From positions 62,001-126,000 of the forward strand of contig JAWAID010000002.1 of assembly GCA_038888615.1 (NCBI GenBank): a DNA stretch of 64,000 nucleotides, in the 5' to 3' direction. Positions 34,428 through 43,926 of this stretch are shown one piece after another (position 1 is the first letter of the stretch; each line of letters opens with the position of its first letter). The DNA comes from Candidatus Korarchaeum sp. (GTDB taxonomy: Archaea > Korarchaeota > Korarchaeia > Korarchaeales > Korarchaeaceae). Both the position numbers and the translations under genes were made by a program. Under the pieces are notes generated by a model. That model was not told where the DNA came from and made no database searches. It saw only the letters and a program-made list of their open reading frames with translations.

Positions 34428-35611
34428 CCCCTTCCTATGATCTTCTTAGCCTCTAGACTCAGCAGCCTTCCGAGCTCCCTCGCCTTCCTCAGGTCCTCCT
34501 CCCTCGGCTTACCCCTGACCTCCATCTCACCGATCACGGGTATCTTAAGGGACTCAAGCGATTCCCTGATGGATTTCAGAGCACCTCCTCCCCATCCGAA
34601 GGTTCCTATTATCGCTGAGATCCTATTCTTGGGCCTATACTCCTCAAGGAGATCCAAGTAATACCTTATCCCCAGGAAGGGTCTTCCGTTATGCGTCGCC
34701 GAAGCTATTAGAATGGCGGCGGAATCCAGCGTCAGGGCTAGGAGGTCATCGGGCTCGGCCTCGGCGCTATCCACCAAAACGGCCTCCAAACCCTCCTCCT
34801 CGATCCCTATAGCAGCCTCCCTAGCCAGGGCCTCAGCGTTACCGTATTGGCTGCCGACCAACACGAGGACCCTATTCTTAGCTCTCCAGGAGGCCCAGTC
34901 CTCATATATCTTGATCACGTTACCGATGTCCCTATGAAGAGCCCCGTGACTCGGGGCTATCAACCTGGGCTTGAGCTCCTTGACCTTGGAGAGGGCCCTT
35001 TCAACCATACTCGAGTAGGGCATCAGTATGGAAGCGTAGTAATCGGCCAGCTCGAAGTCGTCCTCATCGAAGTATATCCTCTCGCTGGCCAAGTGAGATC
35101 CGAAGAGGTCGCAGGTGAAGAGGACCCCCTCCTCCTCCAGGTAGGTCATCATGGTATCGGGCCAGTGGATCATGGGCGTCACGATGAACTTGAGGGTCCT
35201 ACCTCCTAGATCGAGTCCATCACCATCCCTGACTTCCCTGGATCTTCCCGCAGGGTAATCGGCGAGGGACTCCCCTATGTTGATAGCTTGCCTCGTCCCC
35301 AGCAGTGAAGCCTTAGGGGCTCTCTTCATGAGCTCAGCTATCGTCCCAGAGTGATCCGGTTCTGAGTGCTGAGTCACCACGTAATCCAGTTCCTCCAGGT
35401 CGACCTCCCTACTGAGGGCTCTGAAGAAGTCCTCAGAGAAGGCAGCATCTACACCGTCTATCAACGCCTTCCTCTCCTTTCCCTCAACCAAGTAGAAGTT
35501 GTAGGAGGTACCCCTAGCTATGGGCCAGAAGTTCTCAAACCGCTTGGAGACCCTATTTAGGATCCTAAATAGCGTAACGCTATCAGATACCTTACTGATG
35601 ACTACGGACAT
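34424..35611 (-). CDS. Flavodiiron protein (F420H2 or rubredoxin oxidase type)
   Basis: 395 residues. N-terminal metallo-beta-lactamase-like domain with diiron ligands in TQHSEPDHSG (H-x-E-x-D-H), TPMIHWPDTM, CDLFGSH and APSHG. C-terminal flavodoxin domain begins VLVLVGSQYGNAEALA and has IGTFGWGGGA. It reduces oxygen (or nitric oxide) to protect an anaerobe. Homologues in methanogens use F420H2; the donor here is not evident. Confidence 0.93.
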   Translation of the reverse strand: MSVVISKVSDSVTLFRILNRVSKRFENFWPIARGTSYNFYLVEGKERKALIDGVDAAFSEDFFRALSREVDLEELDYVVTQHSEPDHSGTIAELMKRAPKASLLGTRQAINIGESLADYPAGRSREVRDGDGLDLGGRTLKFIVTPMIHWPDTMMTYLEEEGVLFTCDLFGSHLASERIYFDEDDFELADYYASILMPYSSMVERALSKVKELKPRLIAPSHGALHRDIGNVIKIYEDWASWRAKNRVLVLVGSQYGNAEALAREAAIGIEEEGLEAVLVDSAEAEPDDLLALTLDSAAILIASATHNGRPFLGIRYYLDLLEEYRPKNRISAIIGTFGWGGGALKSIRESLESLKIPVIGEMEVRGKPREEDLRKARELGRLLSLEAKKIIGRG

Positions 35612-35643
35612 AAAGTCACCTCATGAGAAATTGGGAGTATGGG

Positions 35644-37038
35644 TCAGCAGACCGCTAAACTCCTAATCACGTACTCCCTAGCTCTCGCGTAAGCGTAGAG
35701 CGAGGACATGGCAGCTGAGGCCCTCTCCGGAGTTGGGTAAGCGGCGACGTTCTGCTTGTTCAGAAAGCTGATCGCTTCAGCCACCTCAGGCCCGCCCACC
35801 ATCCCGACCGTAACTGGCTTCGAGTTGCCGGATTCCCTGATAGCATCCACTATGCCCTTAGCTACTCCCATGGGCGTCGTCACAGCAGTCTGGCAGTATA
35901 GGACGGTCACAGCATGAACCTCAGGATCTCTGAGGGCAGCCAGTGCCCCCCTGTAGTACCAATCGTCAGTGGCCATCCCCGTCATATCTATCGGGTTGGC
36001 GAACGAGGCGAACGGGGGTGTGAACTTCCTTATCTCCTGGATCAAGCTCTCGGGAGGTTTCTTGAGGTAGACACCATTATCCGCGAAGGTATCGGTGGAC
36101 TGAACCCCTGCTCCCCCACCGTTCGTGATCACCACCAAGTTCTCACCTTCGGGGACCCCGTTCCAAGCGAGAGCCTTCGTCCAATCGAACGCCTCCTCGA
36201 CGCTCTTAGCCATCAGGACACCGCTCTGCTTGAAAGCGCTCTCATACACCGCTACGCTTCCAGCCATGGAACCCGTGTGGCTTGCCGCAGCTCTAGCGCC
36301 TACCTCAGTCCTCCCAGCCTTTATCACTACCACGGGCTTCCTCGAGCTCACTCTAGCCGCAACATCTATGAACTTCCTGCCCCTACCCGGAGCCAATCCC
36401 TCCAGGTATATCATTATGACCCTCGTGTTCGGATCCCTATCGAAGAAGTCCAGGAGGTCGACATCATCTATATCAGCCTTGTTACCGACGCTGACTATGG
36501 CCGAGACCCCTATGTTCTCGACTATCGTGTAACCCATGAGAGCGATCCCTAAAGCTCCGCTCTGAGAGATGAAAGCGACATTACCTGATATCACATCCTT
36601 GGGCCCGAAGGAAGCGTTTAACCTGCTCGGCGCGTAGACGTAGCCGAATATGTTAGGCCCCAGGACCCTGATACCGTAACCGTGAGCTCTCCTGACCAGC
36701 TCCTCCTCGAGCTCCTCATTACCGACCTCCTTGAAACCCGAGGTTATCACGACAGCGAACTTAACCCCAGCCTTCCCGCAGTCGTCTATCACGCTCAGAA
36801 CCTTATCTGAGGGGACCGATATCACAGCTACATCCACGCGGTCGGGGACATCCGATACCCTCGGATAGCACTTCAGACCCAAGAGCTCGTTTACCGTTGG
36901 GTTTATAGGATAGACATTCCCCTTGAACCCGTACTCCACCACGTTCCTCAGGATCTGGGATCCTATCTTACTGGGATCCTTGGATGCTCCAACGATGGCG
37001 ATCGATGATGGATTGAATAGCCTATCCAGGTCATCCAT
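35644..37038 (-). CDS. ADP-forming acyl-CoA synthetase, alpha subunit
   Basis: 464 residues, the CoA-binding and catalytic half of archaeal acetyl-CoA synthetase (ADP-forming). It starts LFNPSSIAIVGASKDPSKIG (CoA-binding Rossmann), continues with FISQSGALG and has the phosphohistidine segment AAASHTGSMAG. It makes ATP by substrate-level phosphorylation from acetyl- or other acyl-CoA. The beta (ATP-grasp) subunit is not fused and not in this window. Transcribed alone behind a TATA-like TTTTATTATTTTA. Fermentation of peptides or keto acids is implied. Confidence 0.92.
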   Translation of the reverse strand: MDDLDRLFNPSSIAIVGASKDPSKIGSQILRNVVEYGFKGNVYPINPTVNELLGLKCYPRVSDVPDRVDVAVISVPSDKVLSVIDDCGKAGVKFAVVITSGFKEVGNEELEEELVRRAHGYGIRVLGPNIFGYVYAPSRLNASFGPKDVISGNVAFISQSGALGIALMGYTIVENIGVSAIVSVGNKADIDDVDLLDFFDRDPNTRVIMIYLEGLAPGRGRKFIDVAARVSSRKPVVVIKAGRTEVGARAAASHTGSMAGSVAVYESAFKQSGVLMAKSVEEAFDWTKALAWNGVPEGENLVVITNGGGAGVQSTDTFADNGVYLKKPPESLIQEIRKFTPPFASFANPIDMTGMATDDWYYRGALAALRDPEVHAVTVLYCQTAVTTPMGVAKGIVDAIRESGNSKPVTVGMVGGPEVAEAISFLNKQNVAAYPTPERASAAMSSLYAYARAREYVIRSLAVC

Positions 37039-37185
37039 GAAGGCACCCTCTGGACTCCGTTACCGTAAAATAATAAAACTTTCCCGGGAGAGAAGGGATG
37101 TCATCAACCCATTTATTCAAGGATAGTGCTTCTTTTTAATAAAAATTAATCATAAATCCCCAAAATTCATTAATAATTTTCAACT

Positions 37186-39537
37186 TTAGCCGATGTTCCT
37201 AAAAAGTTTCCGGGAGATCCCTCTCGCACCCAAGTAGAGTAAGATGAGCGATGCGACCGTAACCGCTATGAAGGGGTCCGAGCAGCTCTCATTCGGACTC
37301 GTAGCTCTGCACTTGAACAGCGGGGAGGAGAGGAGGGATGGGTTAGCGTAGGTTATCAGGGAGAGTGAGAGGAGTAACTCGATTAAAGGGGAGATAGGGG
37401 AACCGGAGAGAAGGGCGACCCCAATGAGTCCCCAAGATGGTTTAGAACCCGATAAGAGGACCATTGAACCGATCCCGATGATGGAACTCCAGAAACGATC
37501 GAACCTCATAAGGTACCAAGTTAAGAGGAGCGATGTGGCGAGAGCGATTAGGGGAGCGTAGGTCCCAGCCAGTGGGTTGAGAACGCCACCAACGGCTTCC
37601 CTCGGCCAAGTAGGGCCTGAGAGGGTTAGGGGGATGAGCGTCCCCAGGAAGATGAGGAAGCTCTTCTTCGATCTCTCTAGAGCCAAGGGGAATAAGAATA
37701 GGCTAAGAGGGTTCATGGAAGATGAGATAGCCAGCAATATAGCTGATAGGTATCTTCTACCTCTCCTCACAGCTAATACTGACTCCAAAGCTAGGGATAG
37801 GGACAGGAGGCTCCAATCGTACCCCGAGAGGAGGACGAGTGAGATGGTGAGAGGGTGAGGATCGACCCTAAGCTCCAAGAGGTCTAAGGATACCAAGAGG
37901 ATCGATATCAAGGCTATGGACCCGAAGAGGATCTCCCTCAACACGAGGCTATCTGAAGATCGGATGAGGAGGTCGCTCAGTAGGGACGAGAGGCCGAAGC
38001 CCTGTTCCCCTGCCATGAAGACCGGAGTACCCGGGATACTGAGGCTCGAGTGCATTAGGAGGGAGAGGAAGGTCGAGAAGACCATTGATAGGACGTAATA
38101 AGTCCTGTATCCCCCAGATAGGAGGATCTTAAGTGGTTTGAGCTCATCAGGTAACTCCAGCCCCCCTTGTAGGATCGCTCTCAGGACCCCCCTCCAGTTG
38201 CTCGCGATGAAGTTACTCAACTCCTCGTCCATCATTATCAAGTAGAACAGGGAGATCGAGAAGGAAGAGGCGACGGATGGCGCTAGTTGAACAGCGTAAA
38301 AACTGTAGAGGGTCCTATTACCCGCTATGTAAACTAGCGTGTAGCCAGCGATTATCGAAAGGATCATCATCATCGGCAAGTAGCTCCTCTCCCTCCTCAC
38401 GAGGAGAGGGAAGAGCAGGAGGGAGAAGGTTCCCGCTAAAGAATAAGACACTAGATTAACCCTAGCCATCAGATCAGGGCTTATGTGAAGCATCATCGGA
38501 GCTAAGTTAAGGAACCAGGCCCAAGGAGGAGAGGGAGTAGGTCCGCTCCCCCTACTGGTCGTGTGCCACACGAAGGCGCTCAAGTTCTCATGGACCCACC
38601 TCTCGAAACCCAGGTGATTGATGAGGGGTAAGGATATCAGCAGATAGAGGGAGCCGGGGGCCAAGCAGAGGAGGGCGGACTTGGAGAGCCCCTCCCTCCT
38701 GTATATCCTCAGGTAGAGGTACGTGAAGAGGAGCGCGAATAACCCGCTGAACTTGACTGAGAAAGCGAGCCACGATGTTATCGAGGCCGCTAACGGCCTA
38801 TCGTAGACCACGAGGAGGAGCGTCAAGCCGGTGAAGAAAGCGAGGTGGATATCTAGCATGGCTACTATGCTCATGGCCTGAATTATCGGGTCTAAAGCGA
38901 GCGAGATAGATGCTAGAACTCCCCAAAATGGATTTAAAAGTCTGCATACCACTAAATAGACTATGACTATGAGCAAGGAGCCCTCTAAGATCCCTGGAAC
39001 CCTCCAGCTCGTGGGCTCGTCTCCCAATGCGAGCATCGAGAGCATGATGAGGTACTTGCCTAGAGGAGGATGCTCCAGGTTCAAGTAATCAGTTATACCC
39101 GCTTTGGATGGGTACTCGAAGCCGTACCTCAACTCAGCTCTCCCAAAGACCATCCTCTCGAGCTCCGCTACCCTCGACTCGGGAACCCCCACCCATAGGA
39201 TCGGGATCCCATCGCCGGTGAGGGTATAGTTGGACCTCTCGATGCTCCCTCCCAACGAGAGGAGGGTCTCATTGAGCCATTCGAAGTACTCCCGTAACTC
39301 TCGCTCCGACTTGAAGACAAGGGTAACGTATTGGTAGCCTTGAGAGGAGTAAATTGGCCTCAGTCCGAAGACCTCGTGGAGCAGGTTCCTGGAGGAGGTG
39401 ACGTACCACACCTCATCACTCACGTAGTAACTGTCCCCCCTGTACTTAGGGGAGGAGGCCTCACCGTAAGTGTAGAGGGAGAAGGAGAGGGAGATCAAGA
39501 TGGATATCAGCAGGCCTAAGGAGAACGACTTACTCAT
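37186..39537 (-). CDS. PMT-like dolichyl-phosphate-mannose glycosyltransferase
   Basis: 783 residues with about 12 membrane spans and a GT39 (protein O-mannosyltransferase)-like start: YVSDEVWYVTSSRNLLHEVFG, with the acidic pair needed for catalysis, then ITDYLNLEHPPLGKYLI, matching the extracellular HPPLGK-type loop. It probably transfers a sugar from a dolichol-phosphate carrier to cell-surface protein or glycan. The gene for the matching dolichol-phosphate sugar synthase overlaps its start by 8 bp. Size is at the upper end because of a long C-terminal membrane section. Confidence 0.84.
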   Translation of the reverse strand: MSKSFSLGLLISILISLSFSLYTYGEASSPKYRGDSYYVSDEVWYVTSSRNLLHEVFGLRPIYSSQGYQYVTLVFKSERELREYFEWLNETLLSLGGSIERSNYTLTGDGIPILWVGVPESRVAELERMVFGRAELRYGFEYPSKAGITDYLNLEHPPLGKYLIMLSMLALGDEPTSWRVPGILEGSLLIVIVYLVVCRLLNPFWGVLASISLALDPIIQAMSIVAMLDIHLAFFTGLTLLLVVYDRPLAASITSWLAFSVKFSGLFALLFTYLYLRIYRREGLSKSALLCLAPGSLYLLISLPLINHLGFERWVHENLSAFVWHTTSRGSGPTPSPPWAWFLNLAPMMLHISPDLMARVNLVSYSLAGTFSLLLFPLLVRRERSYLPMMMILSIIAGYTLVYIAGNRTLYSFYAVQLAPSVASSFSISLFYLIMMDEELSNFIASNWRGVLRAILQGGLELPDELKPLKILLSGGYRTYYVLSMVFSTFLSLLMHSSLSIPGTPVFMAGEQGFGLSSLLSDLLIRSSDSLVLREILFGSIALISILLVSLDLLELRVDPHPLTISLVLLSGYDWSLLSLSLALESVLAVRRGRRYLSAILLAISSSMNPLSLFLFPLALERSKKSFLIFLGTLIPLTLSGPTWPREAVGGVLNPLAGTYAPLIALATSLLLTWYLMRFDRFWSSIIGIGSMVLLSGSKPSWGLIGVALLSGSPISPLIELLLSLSLITYANPSLLSSPLFKCRATSPNESCSDPFIAVTVASLILLYLGARGISRKLFRNIG

Positions 39538-40576
39538 CGTACCACCAGACTAACCTCCTGCTCAATGAGTAATTCACGATGAAGCCTAGGATTATCCCGA
39601 AGAATTGGGATATGAGGGACTCGAATCCGACCAGTCTGTGGAGTGAGGTGGATACGGTGAACTGCGTCAACACTCCCATGGAGTTCGTCAAGTGGTAATT
39701 CAGGAGGGCCCTTATGAAGCCCCCTCTCCTCTTCCTCCTGAAGGTCCATACGTCATTGAGGATGAAGTTGTTGACGAGGGATACCTCTATCGCTGCTACG
39801 GAGGCGAGCTCATGCTCGAGCCCGAGGGGGTACCTCATCAACCAGAGTGAGAGCAGGTTGACCAAAGTACCAGCAGCTCCAACGATAAAGAACCTCAAGA
39901 ATGGTGAAGAGAGCTCTAAGACATGCAATAGATAGCTTATTATCGTTTTAACCCCTAACTTTGACTTGCCTGATTTCCTCGTACCGAAGGCGTAGGGTAG
40001 CTCCGTGAAGCTCGACCAACCCCCCTTAGCGAGCACCTCCAACAGTATCTTGAAGCCCCTGGGGTTCATCCTATCCAAGTCCAAGCAACCCCTCCTGACG
40101 GCGAAGTACCCTGAGGAGACGTCCTTGATCCTCCTGACCCTAGGGATCAGGAGCCTCGCTAGAAGTATCGATCCTTTCGATAGGAGCTTCCTCAATGGGC
40201 TCCACCCCTCAACGGAACCGCCCTCAACGTATCTAGATGCTATGACGATATCGTAGTTAGAGGCTCTCCTATAGAGCTCTGGGAGGAGCTCAGGTGGATG
40301 CTGAAGATCAGCATCCATAACACAGAGGATATCTCCCCTAGCAGCTCTGAATCCGTCTAGGACAGCTGAGGAAAGGCCCGACCTCGGGGGCCTGATTATC
40401 ACCCTAACGGGGAGCTCCCTTGAGAGAGCGAGGGCCGCCTCGGCGGTACCGTCAGTCGAGCTATCGTCCACGATTATGACCTCATAGCTCACCCCCCTCA
40501 GTGAGGAGCTCACCCTAGCTAGGAGCTCCTCCAGGTTTCCCCTCTCATTGTAAGTGGGTACTACTATGCTCATCAA
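39530..40576 (-). CDS. Dolichol-phosphate mannose synthase-like GT2 fused to GtrA
   Basis: 348 residues. Residues 1-220 are a GT2 glycosyltransferase (SIVVPTYNERGNL, VDDSSTDGTAE, VMDADLQHPPE, SSGYFAVRRG). Residues 225-348 form a GtrA-like four-span membrane domain (RFFIVGAAGTLVNLLSLW). It makes dolichyl-phosphate sugar that the PMT-like enzyme downstream can use; the 8-bp overlap supports a shared transcript and function. Confidence 0.9.
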   Translation of the reverse strand: MMSIVVPTYNERGNLEELLARVSSSLRGVSYEVIIVDDSSTDGTAEAALALSRELPVRVIIRPPRSGLSSAVLDGFRAARGDILCVMDADLQHPPELLPELYRRASNYDIVIASRYVEGGSVEGWSPLRKLLSKGSILLARLLIPRVRRIKDVSSGYFAVRRGCLDLDRMNPRGFKILLEVLAKGGWSSFTELPYAFGTRKSGKSKLGVKTIISYLLHVLELSSPFLRFFIVGAAGTLVNLLSLWLMRYPLGLEHELASVAAIEVSLVNNFILNDVWTFRRKRRGGFIRALLNYHLTNSMGVLTQFTVSTSLHRLVGFESLISQFFGIILGFIVNYSLSRRLVWWYDE

Positions 40577-40647
40577 CTGAATCGAGCGAGTTACTGAGGG
40601 AAGGATATAAAGGTTCGATCGATACTCAACACAGGGCCTCGTCGATC

Positions 40648-41451
40648 ATGCGGCCAGGCATGAGACTCGCGAGCTGGAGCGAGATAAGGAAGTTCATCGG
40701 GAGATCCAACTTAGTACTGGAGGTATTAGATTCGAGGGATCCTTGGACGACGAGGAGCAGGAAGCTGGAGGAAATAGCCTCTTCCATGGGGAGGAAGGTT
40801 TTAGTGGTGATCAACAAATCGGACCTCGTGCCTAAGCAGGTACTGGATGATTGGGTGAAGGTGTTCAGGGAGGAAGGCCTGAAGGCTATTTACGTGAGCG
40901 CTAGGGAGAGGATGGGGACGATGAAACTGAGGAGGTTCATGAAGAAGGAGGCTCCCGCGATTCCAGCTATTGTGCTTGTAGCGGGCTTCCCCAAGGTCGG
41001 GAAGAGCTCGATAATAAACGTGCTGAAGGGGAGGTCCTCAGCGTCCACGAGCCCCATCCCCGGGAACCCGGGTTACACGAGATCCTTCCAGTTGTTCAGG
41101 GTGGAGAGGGGCCTCTACTTAGTGGACTCTCCGGGGATAATCCCGGTGGAGGGTGGGCCCCTGGAGGCTGTTATGAGGGGCTGTCCTCCCGAGCGGTTGA
41201 GCGATCCCGTGGGGGTGGCGGCATCCCTCATAGAGAGGGCCCTCAGGGCGGATCCTAGCGCTATTAGGAGAACTTACGGTATTGAGGAAACAGATCCAAT
41301 TCTCATAATAGAGGAGCTGGCTAGGAGGAGGGGCTGGATCCTGAGGGGAGGGGAGGTGAACGTGGGGGAGGCCGCCAGGCAGATAGTGAGGGACTATCAC
41401 GATCACAGACTCAACTTCTACGTAACACCGAAGGAGTTAGGTTTAGTTTAA
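40648..41451 (+). CDS. YlqF/RbgA-like circularly permuted GTPase
   Basis: 267 residues. The G motifs occur in permuted order: G4 INKSDLVP, G5 VSARER, then G1 GFPKVGKSSIIN and G3 DSPGI. This is the signature of ribosome-assembly GTPases of the YawG/YlqF class. The C-terminal WILRGGEVNVGEAARQIVRDYHDHRLNFY matches the archaeal subgroup. It probably helps large-subunit maturation. Its stop overlaps the convergent stop. Confidence 0.9.
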   Translation: MRPGMRLASWSEIRKFIGRSNLVLEVLDSRDPWTTRSRKLEEIASSMGRKVLVVINKSDLVPKQVLDDWVKVFREEGLKAIYVSARERMGTMKLRRFMKKEAPAIPAIVLVAGFPKVGKSSIINVLKGRSSASTSPIPGNPGYTRSFQLFRVERGLYLVDSPGIIPVEGGPLEAVMRGCPPERLSDPVGVAASLIERALRADPSAIRRTYGIEETDPILIIEELARRRGWILRGGEVNVGEAARQIVRDYHDHRLNFYVTPKELGLV

Positions 41452-41843
41452 TGGAGCTCTTGAGCGGAGTACTTATCGATCAGGAACTCCCTCAATCGGA
41501 TATGGTCCTTCAGCTTGAATAAGTGTGTGATATCTCCCCTGGAGTCGGAGCAACCGAACCCCGGGATCAAGGGTTCCCCGAAGCCCATCACCACCTCGAG
41601 GAGCTCCCTCTCCCTGACCGAGGGCAGCGCTAGGGCCTCCTCGACCTCCACTAGGCCGCTCTCCGTGAGGTAGTCCACGTGCCACCTGAGACGTTTCCCC
41701 TTTCTGAAGTGCCTGGAGATCCTGGCTATTAGGCCACCGGGACCGTAGGCAGAACCAACGTAAGCTAGAATTCCTTCAGGCACCTCGAAGGTCCCCAATG
41801 CCCCTACCCTGAGGTAGCCACCTGAGGACCTCATCAGGAGCAC
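41448..41843 (-). CDS. DUF123-type GIY-YIG nuclease-like protein
   Basis: 131 residues related to the archaeal DUF123/GIY-YIG-like family found fused to endonuclease III in other species. Visible: VPEGILAYVGSAYGPGGLIARI and LRWHVDYL, the family core. The start is a GTG at 41843. Family members begin a few residues earlier with KGSY, which is encoded here in frame, but no start codon precedes it. Biochemical role unproved. Confidence 0.8.
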   Translation of the reverse strand: MLLMRSSGGYLRVGALGTFEVPEGILAYVGSAYGPGGLIARISRHFRKGKRLRWHVDYLTESGLVEVEEALALPSVRERELLEVVMGFGEPLIPGFGCSDSRGDITHLFKLKDHIRLREFLIDKYSAQELH

Positions 41844-41863
41844 GTAGGAGCCCTTAACACCCC

Positions 41864-42625
41864 TCAGCTGATCAGCTCCTCTAAGCTGCTTAAAACGTAC
41901 TTTGGCCGTGGCTTTATCCCCCCTAAGTCGACCGAGAGCTCCCTAACTAGGAGGGCCGAATCCATGCCCGCTCTCATCGCCCCTAGGATATCGGTCTCAG
42001 GGACGTCTCCCACTACCAAGGGTCTCCTGGCGCCGAAGCTTGAGGAGACCTGTAGGAACATCATCGGGTTCGGCTTACCCACTACGACGTCAGGTCCCCT
42101 GTTACAGGCAGCTGATATGGCTGCCACTATAGCTCCGGCTCCCGGCACGAAACCGGCCGGCGTGGGCAGCAGCCTGTCCTCATTGGTGGCGAGGAACATG
42201 GAGCCCGAGATTATGTTCCTCACGGCTATGCTCAGCTTCGTGTAATCGAAGCTCCTATCTAAGCCGACACAGACATCACCCTCCTCGGAGATCTCCAGAC
42301 CGGCTTCCTCCAGCTCAGCAAGCAAACCGCTCTCCCCTATGACGTAGCACCTCCTGAGGCCCAGCTTGCTCGAGAGACTGGCTAACGTGCTGGCGCTAGT
42401 GAAAACTTCCCTCTCGGAGACCCAGGGAATCCCTATGGTTCTCATCTGACTCACTATATCCCTTCTGTGTCTAGTGGAGTTGTTAGTTACGAAGGCCACG
42501 CTTACCTGATCCTTAATAGCATTGATGGCTCTTACAGAGCTCTCTATAGGCTTCCCATCGAGCCAGACGACCCCATCTATGTCCAAGATGATGAGGTCAT
42601 ACTCCTTCAGCAGAGGCTTGGGCAT
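41864..42625 (-). CDS. NagD/AraL-type HAD phosphatase
   Basis: 253 residues of HAD subfamily IIA. Motif I DLIILDIDGVVW, motif II VTNNST, motif III VVGKPNPMMF and motif IV VVGDVPETDILGAMRAGM (the aspartates that bind Mg). It dephosphorylates small sugar or nucleotide phosphates. It overlaps the archaemetzincin gene by 29 bp and precedes the GIY-YIG-like gene by 20 bp. Confidence 0.9.
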   Translation of the reverse strand: MPKPLLKEYDLIILDIDGVVWLDGKPIESSVRAINAIKDQVSVAFVTNNSTRHRRDIVSQMRTIGIPWVSEREVFTSASTLASLSSKLGLRRCYVIGESGLLAELEEAGLEISEEGDVCVGLDRSFDYTKLSIAVRNIISGSMFLATNEDRLLPTPAGFVPGAGAIVAAISAACNRGPDVVVGKPNPMMFLQVSSSFGARRPLVVGDVPETDILGAMRAGMDSALLVRELSVDLGGIKPRPKYVLSSLEELIS

Positions 42626-43160
42626 CTAACGATAACAACCTCCCCCTACAGTCCTCACAGGGTAACCAGCTCTTCCTATCAACCTCCCATACTGAGTTAC
42701 TGAAGCTCATAACACACCTCAAGTTGCTACAGTGTCCTAACCCGAGTATGTGACCCAGCTCGTGAGAAGCTTCCTTCAGTATCCTCAGGAGGAACAAACC
42801 GTCATTCTCCCCGCTACCGTAGAACTCGGGATTGAGCCTGACTATGTAGACAGCCCCTAACCTCCCTCCAACCTCGGCTTGGCCGAAGACGAAGTTGGTA
42901 CCGGTGGAGCGGGCATCACCCTCAACTACAGCCAGTATCCTCTCATCCCTCGGCCAGTTGTCCACAGCTCTTAAGTAATTCAGGAAAGCCTCGCTCATTA
43001 TCTGGGAGTTCTTGGTGTAGACGAAATTAGGGATCTTCAGCGGATTATGCTGGATCCTGATTTCAACTGGATAAGCTTTCGGGAGGTTAGCCTGAAGGTA
43101 CTCCAGTATCCAGTAGTATATGAAACCGGCCGGGACTATCCTGACGGGGACCCTCCTCAT
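42597..43160 (-). CDS. Archaemetzincin
   Basis: 187 residues. Zinc protease motif HELGHILGLGHC (H-E-x-x-H-x-x-G-x-x-H) continued by CSNLRCVMSFSNS with the Met-turn, and LPCEDC, whose cysteines form the second zinc site typical of archaemetzincins. It lacks a signal peptide, so it acts inside the cell as an aminopeptidase-like metalloprotease. A TATA-like TTTTTAAG with a small stem (CCATT/AATGG at 43183-43198) lies about 25 bp upstream. Confidence 0.92.
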   Translation of the reverse strand: MRRVPVRIVPAGFIYYWILEYLQANLPKAYPVEIRIQHNPLKIPNFVYTKNSQIMSEAFLNYLRAVDNWPRDERILAVVEGDARSTGTNFVFGQAEVGGRLGAVYIVRLNPEFYGSGENDGLFLLRILKEASHELGHILGLGHCSNLRCVMSFSNSVWEVDRKSWLPCEDCRGRLLSLDAQASAEGV

Positions 43161-43304
43161 CTGCCTCGAGTCCAGGGAGGTGCCATTCTTAAAAATGGTG
43201 TCGGGCCATTAGATCCCCCAAATTCAAACATATTTTGGTCAAATGAGAATCAGAAAGCGTGAGTTAGCTGCTCGGCACTAGGGCAACCTTACTTTTCTCT
43301 CAAG

Positions 43305-43925
43305 CTAGTAAGCATACCTACCGGATCCCCTAAGGAGTCCCCAGATCAATCCGAGTAGGAACCCACCTAGGTGCGCGAGCACATCGACGTTCGCTGAGAA
43401 GCCCCCGAACATCACGAATACCGCTATGAGTAGCGTCGAGGGGCTCAGCCTCCTGGTGAACCTATACTCCATCGCCACCATGTACCCCAGGAGACCCATT
43501 ACCGCGCCGGAGGCTCCGACACCTACGGAAAGCTCATCCAATACCGCTGAGAGCAGATTTCCTGAGATCCCTGAGAGGAAATAGAGAGCTGAGTACTTGA
43601 GCCTTCCCAATGAGATCTCAACGATTCTCCCCAGGACGTATAGGGCATACATGTTGAGGAACAGGTGCAGGAGGTTTGCGTGCAGGAAGATGGATGTGAT
43701 CAAGGTCTCGTACCTACCGCTGATTAGGTAGAATCCGGAGCTTCCGTAAGATATCAAAATGGAGTTATCGGCTCTCACTAAACCAGGAGATATCAGGAAG
43801 TAGATCCCTACGTTAACGCTTATTAGGAGGGAGGTGACCTCCGGGACGTTAGAGTACCTCCTGAGCAGTGTTACTGATATTAGGAAGGAGATGAGCCCCA
43901 TCAGTGAGCTGATCAACGTGATCAT
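43305..43925 (-). CDS. Rhomboid intramembrane serine protease
   Basis: 206 residues, six to seven membrane spans. Catalytic serine in VGVGASGAVMGLLG, catalytic histidine in VLAHLGGFLLGLIWG, and the oxyanion segment in HANLLHLFLNMYALYVLGR. Cleaves membrane proteins within the bilayer. One base separates it from the geranylgeranyl reductase gene upstream, so they share a transcript. Confidence 0.92.
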   Translation of the reverse strand: MITLISSLMGLISFLISVTLLRRYSNVPEVTSLLISVNVGIYFLISPGLVRADNSILISYGSSGFYLISGRYETLITSIFLHANLLHLFLNMYALYVLGRIVEISLGRLKYSALYFLSGISGNLLSAVLDELSVGVGASGAVMGLLGYMVAMEYRFTRRLSPSTLLIAVFVMFGGFSANVDVLAHLGGFLLGLIWGLLRGSGRYAY

Positions 43926-43926
43926 G